A stretch of DNA of 52,212 bases from Bacillota bacterium. Its GTDB lineage: Bacteria > Bacillota > Sulfobacillia > RBS10-35 > JAJYVN01. The translations under genes and the position numbers were made by a program. The stretch lies in contig JAJYVV010000003.1 in NCBI GenBank assembly GCA_021791815.1, positions 1-52,212 of the forward strand, given 5' to 3'. Position 1 is the stretch's first letter. Each line of letters begins with the position of its first letter. Below, one piece after another: positions 19,742 to 29,145 of this stretch. The notes beneath the pieces were generated by a model that did not search any database, was not told the origin of the DNA, and saw nothing but the letters and a program-made list of their open reading frames with translations.

Positions 19742-20023
19742 CTATACCACCAGTCCCGCGGCGCGCACAGCCGCCCGCATCCCCCCCGGCAGGCGCCCAT
19801 CCGGGGACCGTTCCGGCGCCGGGGGGCATCTCGCCGCCGTCGATGCGCAGGGCGGCCACGAAGGGCGGCAGAGCCGGAGTCTGCGGGGCGGGGGGCGTCG
19901 GGCCGGAACCTCCCGGTGGGCCACGGGCCGAGGGTTGCGCCGCGCGCGCGGCGGGCGGTGGCGCGGTGCAACGATCGGCCCGGGACCGGCCTCGGGGTCG
20001 CCATTGTCGCGGTCATCGCCACC

Positions 20024-20374
20024 GTGTATGGAATCTTCCGTCTTTTGCTCACGCTCCTGGGACTGGCCGGGATGGCCCTCGCCTCCGCCGGGATGCCCAT
20101 CCAGCACAGGACGGGTACGCTCCTCTGTGCGACGGCGTCGGACCTCATTCTGAACATCGGATTCCTGGCCTTCGGCATGGGCGCTTTGCCGCTCAAGGGC
20201 TGGTCCTGGGTCGCCGGCATGGTGGCCCTGGCGCTGGAAGTGGCCGGCGAACTCGTTGCGTTCGTGCCGCACGGCTCCCACGCCCACCTCCTCACCATGC
20301 AGGTCCTCGCCGTCGTGATCTTCTGGTACCTCGTCCGCCTGGATGTTCGCTCCGCCTTCGGGAAGCCCGCGTAG
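20024..20374 (+). CDS. Small hydrophobic membrane protein, function unknown
   Basis: VYGIFRLLLTLLGLAGMALASAGMPIQHRTGTLLCATASDLILNIGFLAFGMGALPLKGWSWVAGMVALALEVAGELVAFVPHGSHAHLLTMQVLAVVIFWYLVRLDVRSAFG; start uncertain. Confidence 0.5.
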   Translation: MYGIFRLLLTLLGLAGMALASAGMPIQHRTGTLLCATASDLILNIGFLAFGMGALPLKGWSWVAGMVALALEVAGELVAFVPHGSHAHLLTMQVLAVVIFWYLVRLDVRSAFGKPA

Positions 20375-20497
20375 CGCCGTCCCAGTTCCGCCGCGGCTCA
20401 TGCGGCCGGCTCCCGCCATGCGGGCCAGCCCCCTTCGGCCAGATGGACGGCGCAACGGCCGCCGCCTCCACGCCCGCTGCCGTTGGCCGCCCTCCGA

Positions 20498-20510
20498 GCG
20501 GGAGTTTAAG
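20498..20510 (+). repeat. IS terminal inverted repeat, left
   Basis: GCGGGAGTTTAAG, exact reverse complement of 22553-22565. Confidence 0.88.
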
Positions 20511-20565
20511 CGTGGGTGGGGGACGACGGGGTCCCAAGGCTTGAGGCAGAGGCGTTTTGGGACAG

Positions 20566-22308
20566 TCACGGTGTAGTACCTGCGGAGGTGGCCGGGTGGG
20601 GGTCTGGGTGGAAGCGCTGCAAGCCGAGCAGGGTGAACAATCGCTGCTGCTCGGCGTCGCGGCGGGTGAGACGGATGCCGACCGGAACGGCGCGCGGGCG
20701 CTTTCCGGGTTGGGGTTGGGGGAGATCGGCGACGGCTCGTATCTGGGCCAGGGTCTCGATGAGGGCGGCGAACCCAGGGGCGCGTGCGGGGTCGGCCCGC
20801 CGGACCTCGCGGTACAGAAGGGCGCTCAACAGGAGGGCGAAGACGCAGTATGCCGCGTGGACGCGGACCTTTTGGTCGGTCCAGTGGAACAAAGGACGCC
20901 AGCTGACGAAGTGCGGGTCCTTCCATTGCTTGAAGGCATCTTCGATCTCGGCCTGGCTGCGGTAGGCGGCGATGATCTCCTCATCCGTCCACTTGGACTG
21001 GTCGGTGAACAACAGCGTCTTGCCGAAGTAGAGATCGACCATCTCTTGGAGACCCCGGTCGTCCCACTCGTAGGTGAGATGAACGCGCCCACCTTCGTCC
21101 GCGGTGACCGTGTAGCGGAGGTACGGTCCAGGCTCTCGACCCCGCAGCAGGCGGGCGATGAGGCGCTTGGTCCCGTCCGGGGTGGGCCTTTTGCCACGAG
21201 GCAAGGGTGATTGGGTCCAGCGGTGCAGCTTGGCCTGCAGGGCCTGCAAGCCCGCTTCGATCTGGCGACGCTGCCGCTGCAGGCCCTGCATCTGGCCCGC
21301 CAGCAGGTGGGGGTTGAAGGTGGCGACGACGGTCCGTTCGACACCATAAACCTGCCGGGTGACCCGGTGAGCGAGAAGTCCCGGCCAGCGATCGGGGTTC
21401 ACCTCGTGATAGGCGACCTGCGGGATGGCCAGCACGTCCTTGTGTTGTCCGGGCACCAACGAACCGACGAAGCGCAGGCGATCGCGCGCGACGCGGTCCA
21501 GATTGGCCTGACTGTTGTTACCCTTATCGAAGACCAAGGTCACCTCGGCCTCCGGCCCGGCCACCGCGCGGCAGCGGGCGACGAGGCGGGCGTATACATG
21601 CTCAAACGCCTTGCTGTCGGGGACGTTGCCGGGGTAGGTCTCGTGCAGCAGGGGGACATGGCCGTCGGCGGTGGCCAAAAGGCCGAGCCCGATCTGACGC
21701 AGATCGTTGCGCTTTTGTTTGTTGTGACCACGTTGGGGGAGTTCGGCATCGGTTCTGGTGTTGATGTATGTGAAGAAGTTCGTGGCGTCGTAGATGAGCC
21801 CCCGCACCTGGACGCCGAATTCCGCGACCGCCGCCCGGGCCAGATCCAACTCGATGGCCTCGATGGCGGCCGCGTCGACGCGGTCCATCGCTTGCCAGAA
21901 GCGTTGACTGGTGAAGTGTTGTGCCGATAGGCCCCAGAGCCGGCGTAGCATGGTGCGCTCGTACCAACCGCCAATCTGGGCCTTGCTCTTGGCCGCGACG
22001 ACCCGATTGATGGCCGCGAGCAACAGGTAGCGGCCGACGCCGACCTCCTGCTGTCCCTGGGGCACGTGGCGGTCGACGATGCTCTCCAAGCCGAGACGCT
22101 CCGCGATAGCCAGCACGGCGGCGACCGCGCCGAAGTCGTAGACGACGACGTCGTACGCGCCGGGTCCCTGCAGGCAGCGGGCCACGACGTCCTCCATCTT
22201 GCCGAGGTACCGCTGCCAGACGATGCGAGGCTTGCCGTTGACGCGCTTGGACTCGACGGCGTACCAGTACTCGTGCCCGCGGACGGTCTTGCGCATGAGG
22301 CGCGGCAA
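20566..22308 (-). CDS. IS1634-family transposase
   Basis: YDATNFFTYINTRTDAELPQRGHNKQKRNDLRQIGLGLLATADGHVPLLHETYPGNVPDSKAFEHV...VTLVFDKGNNSQANLDRV and C-terminal YRSQAEIEDAFKQWKD. Confidence 0.93.
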   Translation of the reverse strand: MPRLMRKTVRGHEYWYAVESKRVNGKPRIVWQRYLGKMEDVVARCLQGPGAYDVVVYDFGAVAAVLAIAERLGLESIVDRHVPQGQQEVGVGRYLLLAAINRVVAAKSKAQIGGWYERTMLRRLWGLSAQHFTSQRFWQAMDRVDAAAIEAIELDLARAAVAEFGVQVRGLIYDATNFFTYINTRTDAELPQRGHNKQKRNDLRQIGLGLLATADGHVPLLHETYPGNVPDSKAFEHVYARLVARCRAVAGPEAEVTLVFDKGNNSQANLDRVARDRLRFVGSLVPGQHKDVLAIPQVAYHEVNPDRWPGLLAHRVTRQVYGVERTVVATFNPHLLAGQMQGLQRQRRQIEAGLQALQAKLHRWTQSPLPRGKRPTPDGTKRLIARLLRGREPGPYLRYTVTADEGGRVHLTYEWDDRGLQEMVDLYFGKTLLFTDQSKWTDEEIIAAYRSQAEIEDAFKQWKDPHFVSWRPLFHWTDQKVRVHAAYCVFALLLSALLYREVRRADPARAPGFAALIETLAQIRAVADLPQPQPGKRPRAVPVGIRLTRRDAEQQRLFTLLGLQRFHPDPHPATSAGTTP

Positions 22309-22337
22309 GCGAGACCCTCCCCGGTGATGGCCGCCGT

Positions 22338-22545
22338 CAGGTGCTACCCATGGTCGACCTATTCTCCAGTTGGGTTCTGGTTCCTGCGTTTATCCGCTCC
22401 TTCCCGGGAGACTATCAGGTGCTACGTTCCCGGGAGCCGCCTCCGGTCTGCCCGTTCGCTCGCGCTCGCCTGAAACATCAAGCGGGACAAGGGTTTCCCC
22501 TCGCCCCGCCCTCCGCGCTGTGCTCGACCCGGCTGCAGGTGCTAC
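22338..22545 (+). repeat. Three direct copies of CAGGTGCTAC in the IS non-coding end
   Basis: Exact copies at 22338-22347, 22416-22425 and 22536-22545; the middle copy lies between two TCCCGGGA palindromes (22402-22409, 22428-22435). Confidence 0.8.
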
Positions 22546-22552
22546 GCCCGCT

Positions 22553-22565
22553 CTTAAACTCCCGC
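22553..22565 (-). repeat. IS terminal inverted repeat, right
   Basis: CTTAAACTCCCGC, exact reverse complement of 20498-20510. Confidence 0.88.
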
Positions 22566-22898
22566 GAGGCATCCGCGTCGAGGGTCGTCCATCATCGATA
22601 CGCCGCCCACCCCGTGATGGCCCATCCGATGCTCGTCCGCCAGAAGGCGCCACGAGCGTCGCTGGATCGGCGGCGGCGCCGCCTCTGGTGACGCAAGGAC
22701 CGTTGGGCGCCGGTCGCGTCAAGCCGCAGGGCCTTCGCCCGATGGGCTCCGCCCGTCGGCCGCCCGCGGAGCCTCCAGGCGACCCGGGGGATCAGGGGCG
22801 GCGGCATCGGCGCAGGCGGGCGGCCGGACCTCACCGAAGGTTCGCGCCGGCCGAGCCGTCGCGGTGCCGGCCCAGGTCCACGGGAAAGAGGTGTTCCG

Positions 22899-23351
22899 AT
22901 GACAAGGCAGGAGTCCGTGCGCACGTCCCGATTTCTGCACCGGGCGCTTCATCCCGACATGCGCGCGCTGCGCACCGCCATCGGCGAGGCCAATGGGATC
23001 AACGCCAAGCTGGCTGTGTTCGTCACCAATCTGGTTGGGACGATGTGGTGCGCCTACCTCTTCACCTGCATCGCGCTGCTCGGGCTGCCCACCGCGCTGC
23101 GGCCGGGCGGCGAAGGGATCGTGGCCTGGATCGCGCAGACGTTTCTCCAGCTCGTGCTCCTGTCCGTGATCATGGTCGGGCAGAACGTGCAGAGCCTGGC
23201 CGCAGACGCCCGCTCGGAGAACACCTTTCGCGACACGGAACAGATTCTCGACCGGCTCGACATCCACACGGAAGGCGGGCTCAAGGCGATTCTGGACCGC
23301 CTGGACGACATCGAGCGCCGGCTTCCCGCGCGGAGCGATGCGGCGTCGTAG
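22899..23351 (+). CDS. DUF1003-like small membrane protein
   Basis: 150 aa: INAKLAVFVTNLVGTMWCAYLFTCIALLGLP...WIAQTFLQLVLLSVIMVGQNVQSLAADARSENTFRDTEQILDRLDIHTEGGLKAILDRLDDIERRL. Confidence 0.6.
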   Translation: MTRQESVRTSRFLHRALHPDMRALRTAIGEANGINAKLAVFVTNLVGTMWCAYLFTCIALLGLPTALRPGGEGIVAWIAQTFLQLVLLSVIMVGQNVQSLAADARSENTFRDTEQILDRLDIHTEGGLKAILDRLDDIERRLPARSDAAS

Positions 23352-23452
23352 CGGGCCAGGGCGCGCCGCTCCGTCATGGATCCCGCCGAGCGGCCCACGG
23401 GCCGGGCGGCGCTCGGGGCCGCGGGCGCCCGTTTGCGGAAGGGGCGGAAGCG

Positions 23453-24340
23453 GTGGACGAGACGGCGCTGCTGCAGCCCCTCTTCGACGATCCGCTCCGC
23501 GAGGTCGTCCACGTCCGGCCGGGCTACGCGAGCCATGCGTCGGACGTCTGGCTCGTCCGCACGGATGCCGAAGAGGCCGTGGTGCGGGCGTCCCGGCTGG
23601 GGCCGGAGGCGCGGGGGCCCTTCCATGAGGGGTGCCGCGCCCTCTTCGGCTCGGATCCGAGCCGGGTCTGGGACCTGGAGGCGATCAACGGCCACCTCGG
23701 CGCCTGCGGCGCCCTGCGGGTGCCGCGCGTCCTGCGGCGGGGATGGGTGGGATCCCGCCCCTGCGTCGTCGTGGAGCGCCTGCCGGGGACGTCGATCGAG
23801 ACGTTCGCCGGCGCGTCCCCGCGCGTGCTGGCCGACCTGGGCCGGGGTCTGGCGAAAATGCACAGGCGCACGGGCGACTGGTTCGGCACGCTGACCCCCC
23901 GCCACCGGGTGCCGCTGGATCGCTTTCCGACCCGGTTGGCCGAGAGCATCGCCGCGCTGATCCCCGCGTATCGCCCGGACCTGGGGGAGCGGGCGGACGG
24001 CGCGGTCGCGGCCGCCAGGCGGCTACCCGTGCCGCCCGCCGCGTGCCCGATCATGCCGGACCTGGATCCGACCCAATTCCTGGTCCACGGCGACCGGCTC
24101 AGCGGGCTCGTGGACACGGAGTACTGCTGCGCCGGGCCCCGGGAACTGGACTTCGTGGCCCTGGAGTACGTGCTGGACCGGGCCGGGGCGCGGATCTTCG
24201 CCGAGGCGTACGCGCGGGTGCTGGGGCTTCCGGTCCTGGGCGGCGTCCGGCCCCTCTACCGCCTTCTGTATCTGCTGCTGGAGGTCCAGGGGCGCGGGCC
24301 GTTCGACGGGTGGATGGCCCAACCGGCCCTGTTCGATTGA
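23453..24340 (+). CDS. Aminoglycoside phosphotransferase (APH)/choline kinase-fold protein
   Basis: ARPRVLADLGRGLAKMH..., PDLDPTQFLVHGDRLSGLVDTEYCCAGPRELDFVALEYVLD. Confidence 0.75.
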   Translation: MDETALLQPLFDDPLREVVHVRPGYASHASDVWLVRTDAEEAVVRASRLGPEARGPFHEGCRALFGSDPSRVWDLEAINGHLGACGALRVPRVLRRGWVGSRPCVVVERLPGTSIETFAGASPRVLADLGRGLAKMHRRTGDWFGTLTPRHRVPLDRFPTRLAESIAALIPAYRPDLGERADGAVAAARRLPVPPAACPIMPDLDPTQFLVHGDRLSGLVDTEYCCAGPRELDFVALEYVLDRAGARIFAEAYARVLGLPVLGGVRPLYRLLYLLLEVQGRGPFDGWMAQPALFD

Positions 24341-24344
24341 GGGG

Positions 24345-25445
24345 CTACCGGCCGCCCATGCCGGCGGCCCTTTCCGCCAGCATCTGCTCCAGCGGGTTGG
24401 CGGGGTTCGGCAGCGGCAGCGCCACAAGACGCCCCAGCCGCGCCGACTCATACACCGCCATCAGGATTTCCAGGGTCGCCCGCGCGCTGCGGCCATCGAG
24501 CGGATGCCGGTGGCCATCCTCCAGCGCGTCCAGGAGTTCCGCCTGCGGCGACAGGCCCCGGTGCCATGGGCCGGGGGCCGGGTCGACCACCTCGGGCCCG
24601 TTCCGCGCGACCACACGGAGCAGGGGCCCCTGGCCGTCGGGGGCGTCGCCCGCCACCTCGATGCGGCCGTCGGTCCCGTGCAACACGATGCGGTTGTAGT
24701 TGGGACCCGAGACCCGCGCTCCGAGGCCCTCCCGCTCGGGGGTCGCCCCGGCCCCCCCCGTGGTGAGCCACGCCCGCACGCCGCCCTCGAACTTGACGTG
24801 CGCCATGGCCGCGTCCTCCAGCGTGTGGCCCCAGCCGGTGCGCCGGCTCCGCGCGTCCACCTGCCCCAGGACCCACTCGGCCGGGGCGTCCCCGGCGTAG
24901 AAGCGCACCAGATCCACCGTGTGGGTGCCGTCCACCATGAGGGACGACCCGGGATGGCCCGCCGCCTGGATGTGCTCCAGGCGGCCGATGGCGCCGCCGC
25001 GCAGCAGCTCCCGCGCCTGCGCGTACTGGGCCATGTACCGCCGCTGGTGCCCCACCACCAGGGTTACGCCGTATCGGGCGCAGGCCTCGATCATGGCGTC
25101 GGCCTCGCCCAGGTTCATGGCCATCGGCTTCTCGCACAGGATCGCCCGGGGGCGGTACGCGGCCGCGGCGATGGTCAGCGGCGCGTGCAGGGTTTCGTTG
25201 GTGCAGACGAGCACCACATCCGGCCGCACCGCGGCCTGCATCGTCCCGTGGTCGGTGAAGCGCAGGGCGCGCGGTACATGGAACCGCTGACCGAAGCTCT
25301 CCAGGGCGTCCGCCTTCACGTCGCAGATGGCCGCGATCTCCGCCCTTCCCGTGGCGAGGAACGCCTCCGCGTGGTAATTGGCGATCCCCAGCCCGCCCAC
25401 GCCGATGATCCCGACCCGCGCCGCGCGGTCCGTATGCTCCGCCAT
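24345..25445 (-). CDS. Gfo/Idh/MocA family oxidoreductase
   Basis: MAEHTDRAARVGIIGVGGLGIANYHAEAFLATGRAEIAAICDVKAD...RPRAILCEKPMAMNLGEADAMIEACARYGVTLVVGHQRRYM. Confidence 0.93.
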   Translation of the reverse strand: MAEHTDRAARVGIIGVGGLGIANYHAEAFLATGRAEIAAICDVKADALESFGQRFHVPRALRFTDHGTMQAAVRPDVVLVCTNETLHAPLTIAAAAYRPRAILCEKPMAMNLGEADAMIEACARYGVTLVVGHQRRYMAQYAQARELLRGGAIGRLEHIQAAGHPGSSLMVDGTHTVDLVRFYAGDAPAEWVLGQVDARSRRTGWGHTLEDAAMAHVKFEGGVRAWLTTGGAGATPEREGLGARVSGPNYNRIVLHGTDGRIEVAGDAPDGQGPLLRVVARNGPEVVDPAPGPWHRGLSPQAELLDALEDGHRHPLDGRSARATLEILMAVYESARLGRLVALPLPNPANPLEQMLAERAAGMGGR

Positions 25446-25574
25446 GCCGCTCCCCCCGCGGCGGCCCCGTACCGCGCCGGGGCGCCCTTCCCTTCCCGCG
25501 GGCGTACGGAGCGGAGCAGGACGCGTCCGGGGGTCATGGAAGGCCGGCTGCCGGCCCACCCGGGGAAGCGGGGG

Positions 25575-26714
25575 ATGTGCATGGCCGAGGCCCGAGCCCT
25601 GCGCGTCGCCGTCGTCGGCTGCGGCAAGATCGCCGCGGCGCACGCCGGCGCCTACGTCCGCGACGGCCGCGCCCGGCTGGCGGCCGCGGTCGACCCCGCG
25701 GCGGAAGCGGCGGCGGACTTCGCGCGCCGCTTCGGCGTGCCGCGCACCTACCCCGACCACCGCGCGATGCTCGATGCGGAGCGCCCGGACGTGGTGTCCG
25801 TCTGCACATGGCCGCCCGACCACCCGGCTCCGGTCGTGGACGCGGCGGCGGCCGGCGCACGCGGGATTCTCTGCGAGAAGCCCCTGGCCGTGACCCTGCC
25901 GGAGGCCGACCGGATGCTGGCGGCGGCGGAGCGCGCCGGGGCGGTCTTCATGGTCGGGCACCAGCGGCGCCTGGAGGCGAGGTACCGCCTGGCGCGCGAC
26001 CTGATCGCCTCGGGCGCCCTGGGTGAGGTGGTGGACGTCCACGGCACCTGCGGGGGCGACCTCCTCACCGACGGCACGCACCTGTTCGACCTGGCCCGGT
26101 TCCTCCTCGGGGACCCCCCGGCCGCCCATGTCTTCGCCGGCATCGACGTCACCCTGCCGGAGCGGATGGCGCCGACGGGCTTCGGCACCCTCCACTACAA
26201 CGCGACGCACCGCCGGTACGGGCACCGCATCGAGGGGGGCGCCGCGGGCCACGTGCAGTTCGCGCCGCCGGACGGCGCGCGGGCGGGTCCGCGCTTCCGC
26301 TTCGAGACGGGCAGCATGGCCCGCCCCTTCGGCTACCAGCACTTCCGGGTGGAGGGCACGCAGGGGCGGCTCGCGGTGAGCGGGGACCCGGCGGACGGCG
26401 AGCGGGCCTGGCTACGGGTCCAGCGTCGCGGCGGCGGTCCCGGAGGGGCGTGGGAGGACGTGCCCCTGCCGCCCTGCGACCCCCTCGCGGCCGAGGTGGG
26501 GGCCCTGATCGACTCCGTGCTCGCCGGCGCCCCCACGCCCGATGCGGCGCTGCTCGCGGCGGGCTCGGCGCGCGCCGACCTCGAACTGGTCCTCGCCGCC
26601 CTCGACTCCGCCGTGCGGCGCCGGCTCATCGGGCTGCCCGCCTCCCTGACCGACCACCCGCTCGAGCGGTTGGATGCCGGCGAGACCCGCAGTCAAGGGG
26701 GGACCGCCCCGTGA
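25575..26714 (+). CDS. Gfo/Idh/MocA family oxidoreductase
   Basis: MCMAEARALRVAVVGCGKIAAAHAGAYVRDGRARLAAAVDPAAEAAADFARRFGVPRTYPD...GILCEKPLAVTLPEADRMLAAAERAGAVFMVGHQRRLEARYR. ATG at 25581 also possible. Confidence 0.93.
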   Translation: MCMAEARALRVAVVGCGKIAAAHAGAYVRDGRARLAAAVDPAAEAAADFARRFGVPRTYPDHRAMLDAERPDVVSVCTWPPDHPAPVVDAAAAGARGILCEKPLAVTLPEADRMLAAAERAGAVFMVGHQRRLEARYRLARDLIASGALGEVVDVHGTCGGDLLTDGTHLFDLARFLLGDPPAAHVFAGIDVTLPERMAPTGFGTLHYNATHRRYGHRIEGGAAGHVQFAPPDGARAGPRFRFETGSMARPFGYQHFRVEGTQGRLAVSGDPADGERAWLRVQRRGGGPGGAWEDVPLPPCDPLAAEVGALIDSVLAGAPTPDAALLAAGSARADLELVLAALDSAVRRRLIGLPASLTDHPLERLDAGETRSQGGTAP

Positions 26715-27526
26715 ACCTCGGCGTCGTGCAGCACTCGCTCGCCTGCGGGGAGGATCCCCTCCTTGCCCTCGACCGCGCGCACGAACTGGGCGTGCAGGTC
26801 GTGAGCATCTCTGCCGCCCCGCTGCTGCGGGATCCGGCGCTCCTGTCCCACGTCGCCGACCGGGCCGCCGCCTACGGCATCGGCGTGGAGACCGGATGGG
26901 GCGACCGGTTCCTCGACAACGGCGCCGGCCAGCCGGTCGAGCCCTTCCGCGCCTTCGTGCGCGGCCTCTGCCGGCCGCTGGGCGTCCGCGTCGTCGGCAC
27001 CGCCGGCGGGAGCGACCGCTGGGACCGCCGGATGCCCCTGGCGGAGCAGTTGGCGCGCCTGACGGCCGCGCTGCGCCCGCTCGCCGCCGTGGCGGCCGAG
27101 GAGGGCGTGGTCCTGGCCCTCGAGAACCACGCCGACTATCGCGGACCCGAGGTCGCGGCCGTCGTGGCCGCGGTCGGCTCGCCCGGCCTCGGCGTCCGAT
27201 TCGACACCGCAAACCCATACGCGGTCATCGAGGAGCCCCTCGCCGCCGCCGAGGCGCTGGCGCCCCTGACGGTCGCGACGCACATCAAGGATCTGAGGGT
27301 GCGCCCCAAGCAGCAGGGGCTCCTGGCCCTCGTGGGTTGCGCGCTGGGGGAGGGCGACGTCGACCTCGGGGCCATCGTGCCCATGCTCGCCGCGCGCGCC
27401 CCCGACCCGGCGCGCCTGACCCTCACGGTGGAGGTCGAGCCGCCGCCGGGCACGGACGTCTGGGCGGCGGCCCGCCGCAGCGTGGCGTGGATGCGCGAGG
27501 CGTTCGCGGACCTGCTGGGGCGGTGA
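26711..27526 (+). CDS. Sugar phosphate isomerase/epimerase (xylose isomerase-like TIM barrel)
   Basis: VNLGVVQHSLACGEDPLLALDRAHELGVQVVSISAAP...VVLALENHADYRGPEVAAVVAAVGSPGLGVRFDTANPYAVIEEPLAAAEALAPLTVATHIKDLRV; GTGA overlap with upstream gene. Confidence 0.9.
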   Translation: MNLGVVQHSLACGEDPLLALDRAHELGVQVVSISAAPLLRDPALLSHVADRAAAYGIGVETGWGDRFLDNGAGQPVEPFRAFVRGLCRPLGVRVVGTAGGSDRWDRRMPLAEQLARLTAALRPLAAVAAEEGVVLALENHADYRGPEVAAVVAAVGSPGLGVRFDTANPYAVIEEPLAAAEALAPLTVATHIKDLRVRPKQQGLLALVGCALGEGDVDLGAIVPMLAARAPDPARLTLTVEVEPPPGTDVWAAARRSVAWMREAFADLLGR

Positions 27527-27582
27527 CGGGCGCGCCCAGCGGTGGAAGCGGGGCCCGGGCGGAGACCGGAGGAGGTGTCCCC

Positions 27583-28593
27583 TTGCCGGCGGCCCCCATG
27601 CGCGTCGCCCTCGTCGGCCTCGACAGCTTCTACTTCGCGCAGACCCTGGCGGCCCGTCTCCGTTCGATGCCCGAGGTGGTGCCCGCCGGCTGCTGCACGG
27701 CCGGCGCGTCCGACGCGGACATCGCGGCGAACTGCGGGGAGACGCCCGAGGCGTTCGCCTCCCGACACGGGCTGGCCCTCCACCGCGACCTCGACGCCCT
27801 GCTCGCCGCGGAGAGTCCGCGCGCGGCCGTCGTCGCCACGCGCCCCTCGCGCGCGGGGCCCATCGCCGCGGCCCTGGCCGCGCGCGGCGTCCATGTGTAC
27901 CTCGTCAAGCCCGCGGTCCTCGAACCGGCCGACGCCGCCGCGCTCCGGGCGGCGGCCCTGGGGGCCGGGGCCTGCGTCGCCGCCGGCCTGACCGCCCGCC
28001 TGCAGCCTTGCGTCGCGGCCGCGGCCCGCCGCGTCCACGCCGGCGAGATCGGGAGACCCGTGGCCCTGCGCATCGCGCACCAGCACGGCCATCTCAGTTC
28101 GTGGGCGCCGGGGTGCTGGTACCGCGACCCGGCGGAGGGCGGCCCGGCCGTCTTCCTCGGCTGGTATGTCGTCGATCTCGCCCGGTGGCTGACCGGCTCT
28201 CCCCTGGAGGAGCTGCGCGGCGCCGCCGCGCGCCTGGTCGACCTCGGCTCCCCGTTCCCCGACTTCTACAAGGCCGTGGGCCGCACGGCCTCGGGAGCGC
28301 TGGTCGCGCTCGAGCTGCACTTCGGCGTGCGCTACCCGTGGCCGTCGTTCGAGATCGAGGTCATCGGCGAGACCGGTGCCGTCACGGCGAGCGACCAGGC
28401 GTGGGCGGGCCGCTTCTCGGCGGCGGGCGCCATGCATCCCCTGGCGCCGCCCGGGCCCGACCTGGAGACCGCCGAACTGCGCGATTGGCTGGCGGCCTGC
28501 GCCGAGCCCGGCCGGCGGCCGCTTTTCGGGGTGGACGACCTCGTGGCGACCGTCCGTGGCTGCCGGATGCTGCGTGAGGCGACGGGGGGATGA
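27583..28593 (+). CDS. Gfo/Idh/MocA-like oxidoreductase
   Basis: TTG start after GGAGGAGGT (or ATG 27598); MRVALVGLDSFYFAQTLAARLRSMPEVVPAGCCTAG...GVHVYLVKPAVLEPADAAALRAAALGAGACVAAGLTARLQPC. Confidence 0.8.
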   Translation: MPAAPMRVALVGLDSFYFAQTLAARLRSMPEVVPAGCCTAGASDADIAANCGETPEAFASRHGLALHRDLDALLAAESPRAAVVATRPSRAGPIAAALAARGVHVYLVKPAVLEPADAAALRAAALGAGACVAAGLTARLQPCVAAAARRVHAGEIGRPVALRIAHQHGHLSSWAPGCWYRDPAEGGPAVFLGWYVVDLARWLTGSPLEELRGAAARLVDLGSPFPDFYKAVGRTASGALVALELHFGVRYPWPSFEIEVIGETGAVTASDQAWAGRFSAAGAMHPLAPPGPDLETAELRDWLAACAEPGRRPLFGVDDLVATVRGCRMLREATGG

Positions 28594-29144
28594 GTGGGGT
28601 GTCGGCCGCGGCGGTCCAGTCCGTCCAGGTCAATCCGGCCCATACCATGGCCAAACGGCCGGTTCAGGCGATCGAGCTCGTCGAAGGCCTCGGCGTGCTG
28701 GGCGATGCGCATTACGGTGCCACGGTCCAGCACCGGTCGCGCGTCCGCCAGGACCCGGCCGGGCCCAACCTGCGCCAGGTGCATCTCATCCAGGGAGAAC
28801 TCCTCGACGAACTCGCCGGCCGCGGCTTCCGGCTGCGTCCGGGGCAGATGGGCGAGAACATCACCACGCGGGGAGTGGACCTCCTCGCGCTCCCGAAGCA
28901 CACCATCATGACCATCGGCCCGGAGGCCATGGTGCTCGTCACCGGATTGCGCAATCCGTGCACCCAGCTGGACGGCGTCCAAAACGGCCTCATGGCGGCG
29001 GTGCTGGAACGGAGCGCGGGCGGCGCACTGATCCGCAAGGCCGGGATCATGGCCATCGTCATCCAGTCCGGCCGCGTCCGGGCCGGAGACGCCATCCGCC
29101 TGCACGCGCCGCCGGAGCCCCGCCGCCCCCTGGACAAGGTTTGA
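28590..29144 (+). CDS. MOSC domain-containing protein
   Basis: 184 aa: VEGLGVLGDAHYGATVQHRSRVRQDPAGPNLRQVHLIQGELLDELAGRGFRLRPGQMGENITTRGVDLLALP...VTGLRNPCTQLDGVQNGLM; ATGA overlap with upstream gene. Confidence 0.92.
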   Translation: MSGVSAAAVQSVQVNPAHTMAKRPVQAIELVEGLGVLGDAHYGATVQHRSRVRQDPAGPNLRQVHLIQGELLDELAGRGFRLRPGQMGENITTRGVDLLALPKHTIMTIGPEAMVLVTGLRNPCTQLDGVQNGLMAAVLERSAGGALIRKAGIMAIVIQSGRVRAGDAIRLHAPPEPRRPLDKV

Positions 29145-29145
29145 G

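Larger units (their letters stand above)
20498..22565 (-). mobile_element. Complete IS1634-like insertion sequence (IS4 superfamily)
   Basis: 13-bp terminal inverted repeats GCGGGAGTTTAAG (20498-20510) and CTTAAACTCCCGC (22553-22565) flank a single 580-aa transposase; about 2.07 kb. Confidence 0.87.

Noticed and set aside
22566-22898. Possible gene interrupted by the IS (minus frame ...DARGAFWRTSIGWAITGWAAYRWW)
   Set aside because: A short hydrophobic fragment is readable, but no matching partner segment was found on the left flank (20375-20497), so gene disruption cannot be supported.
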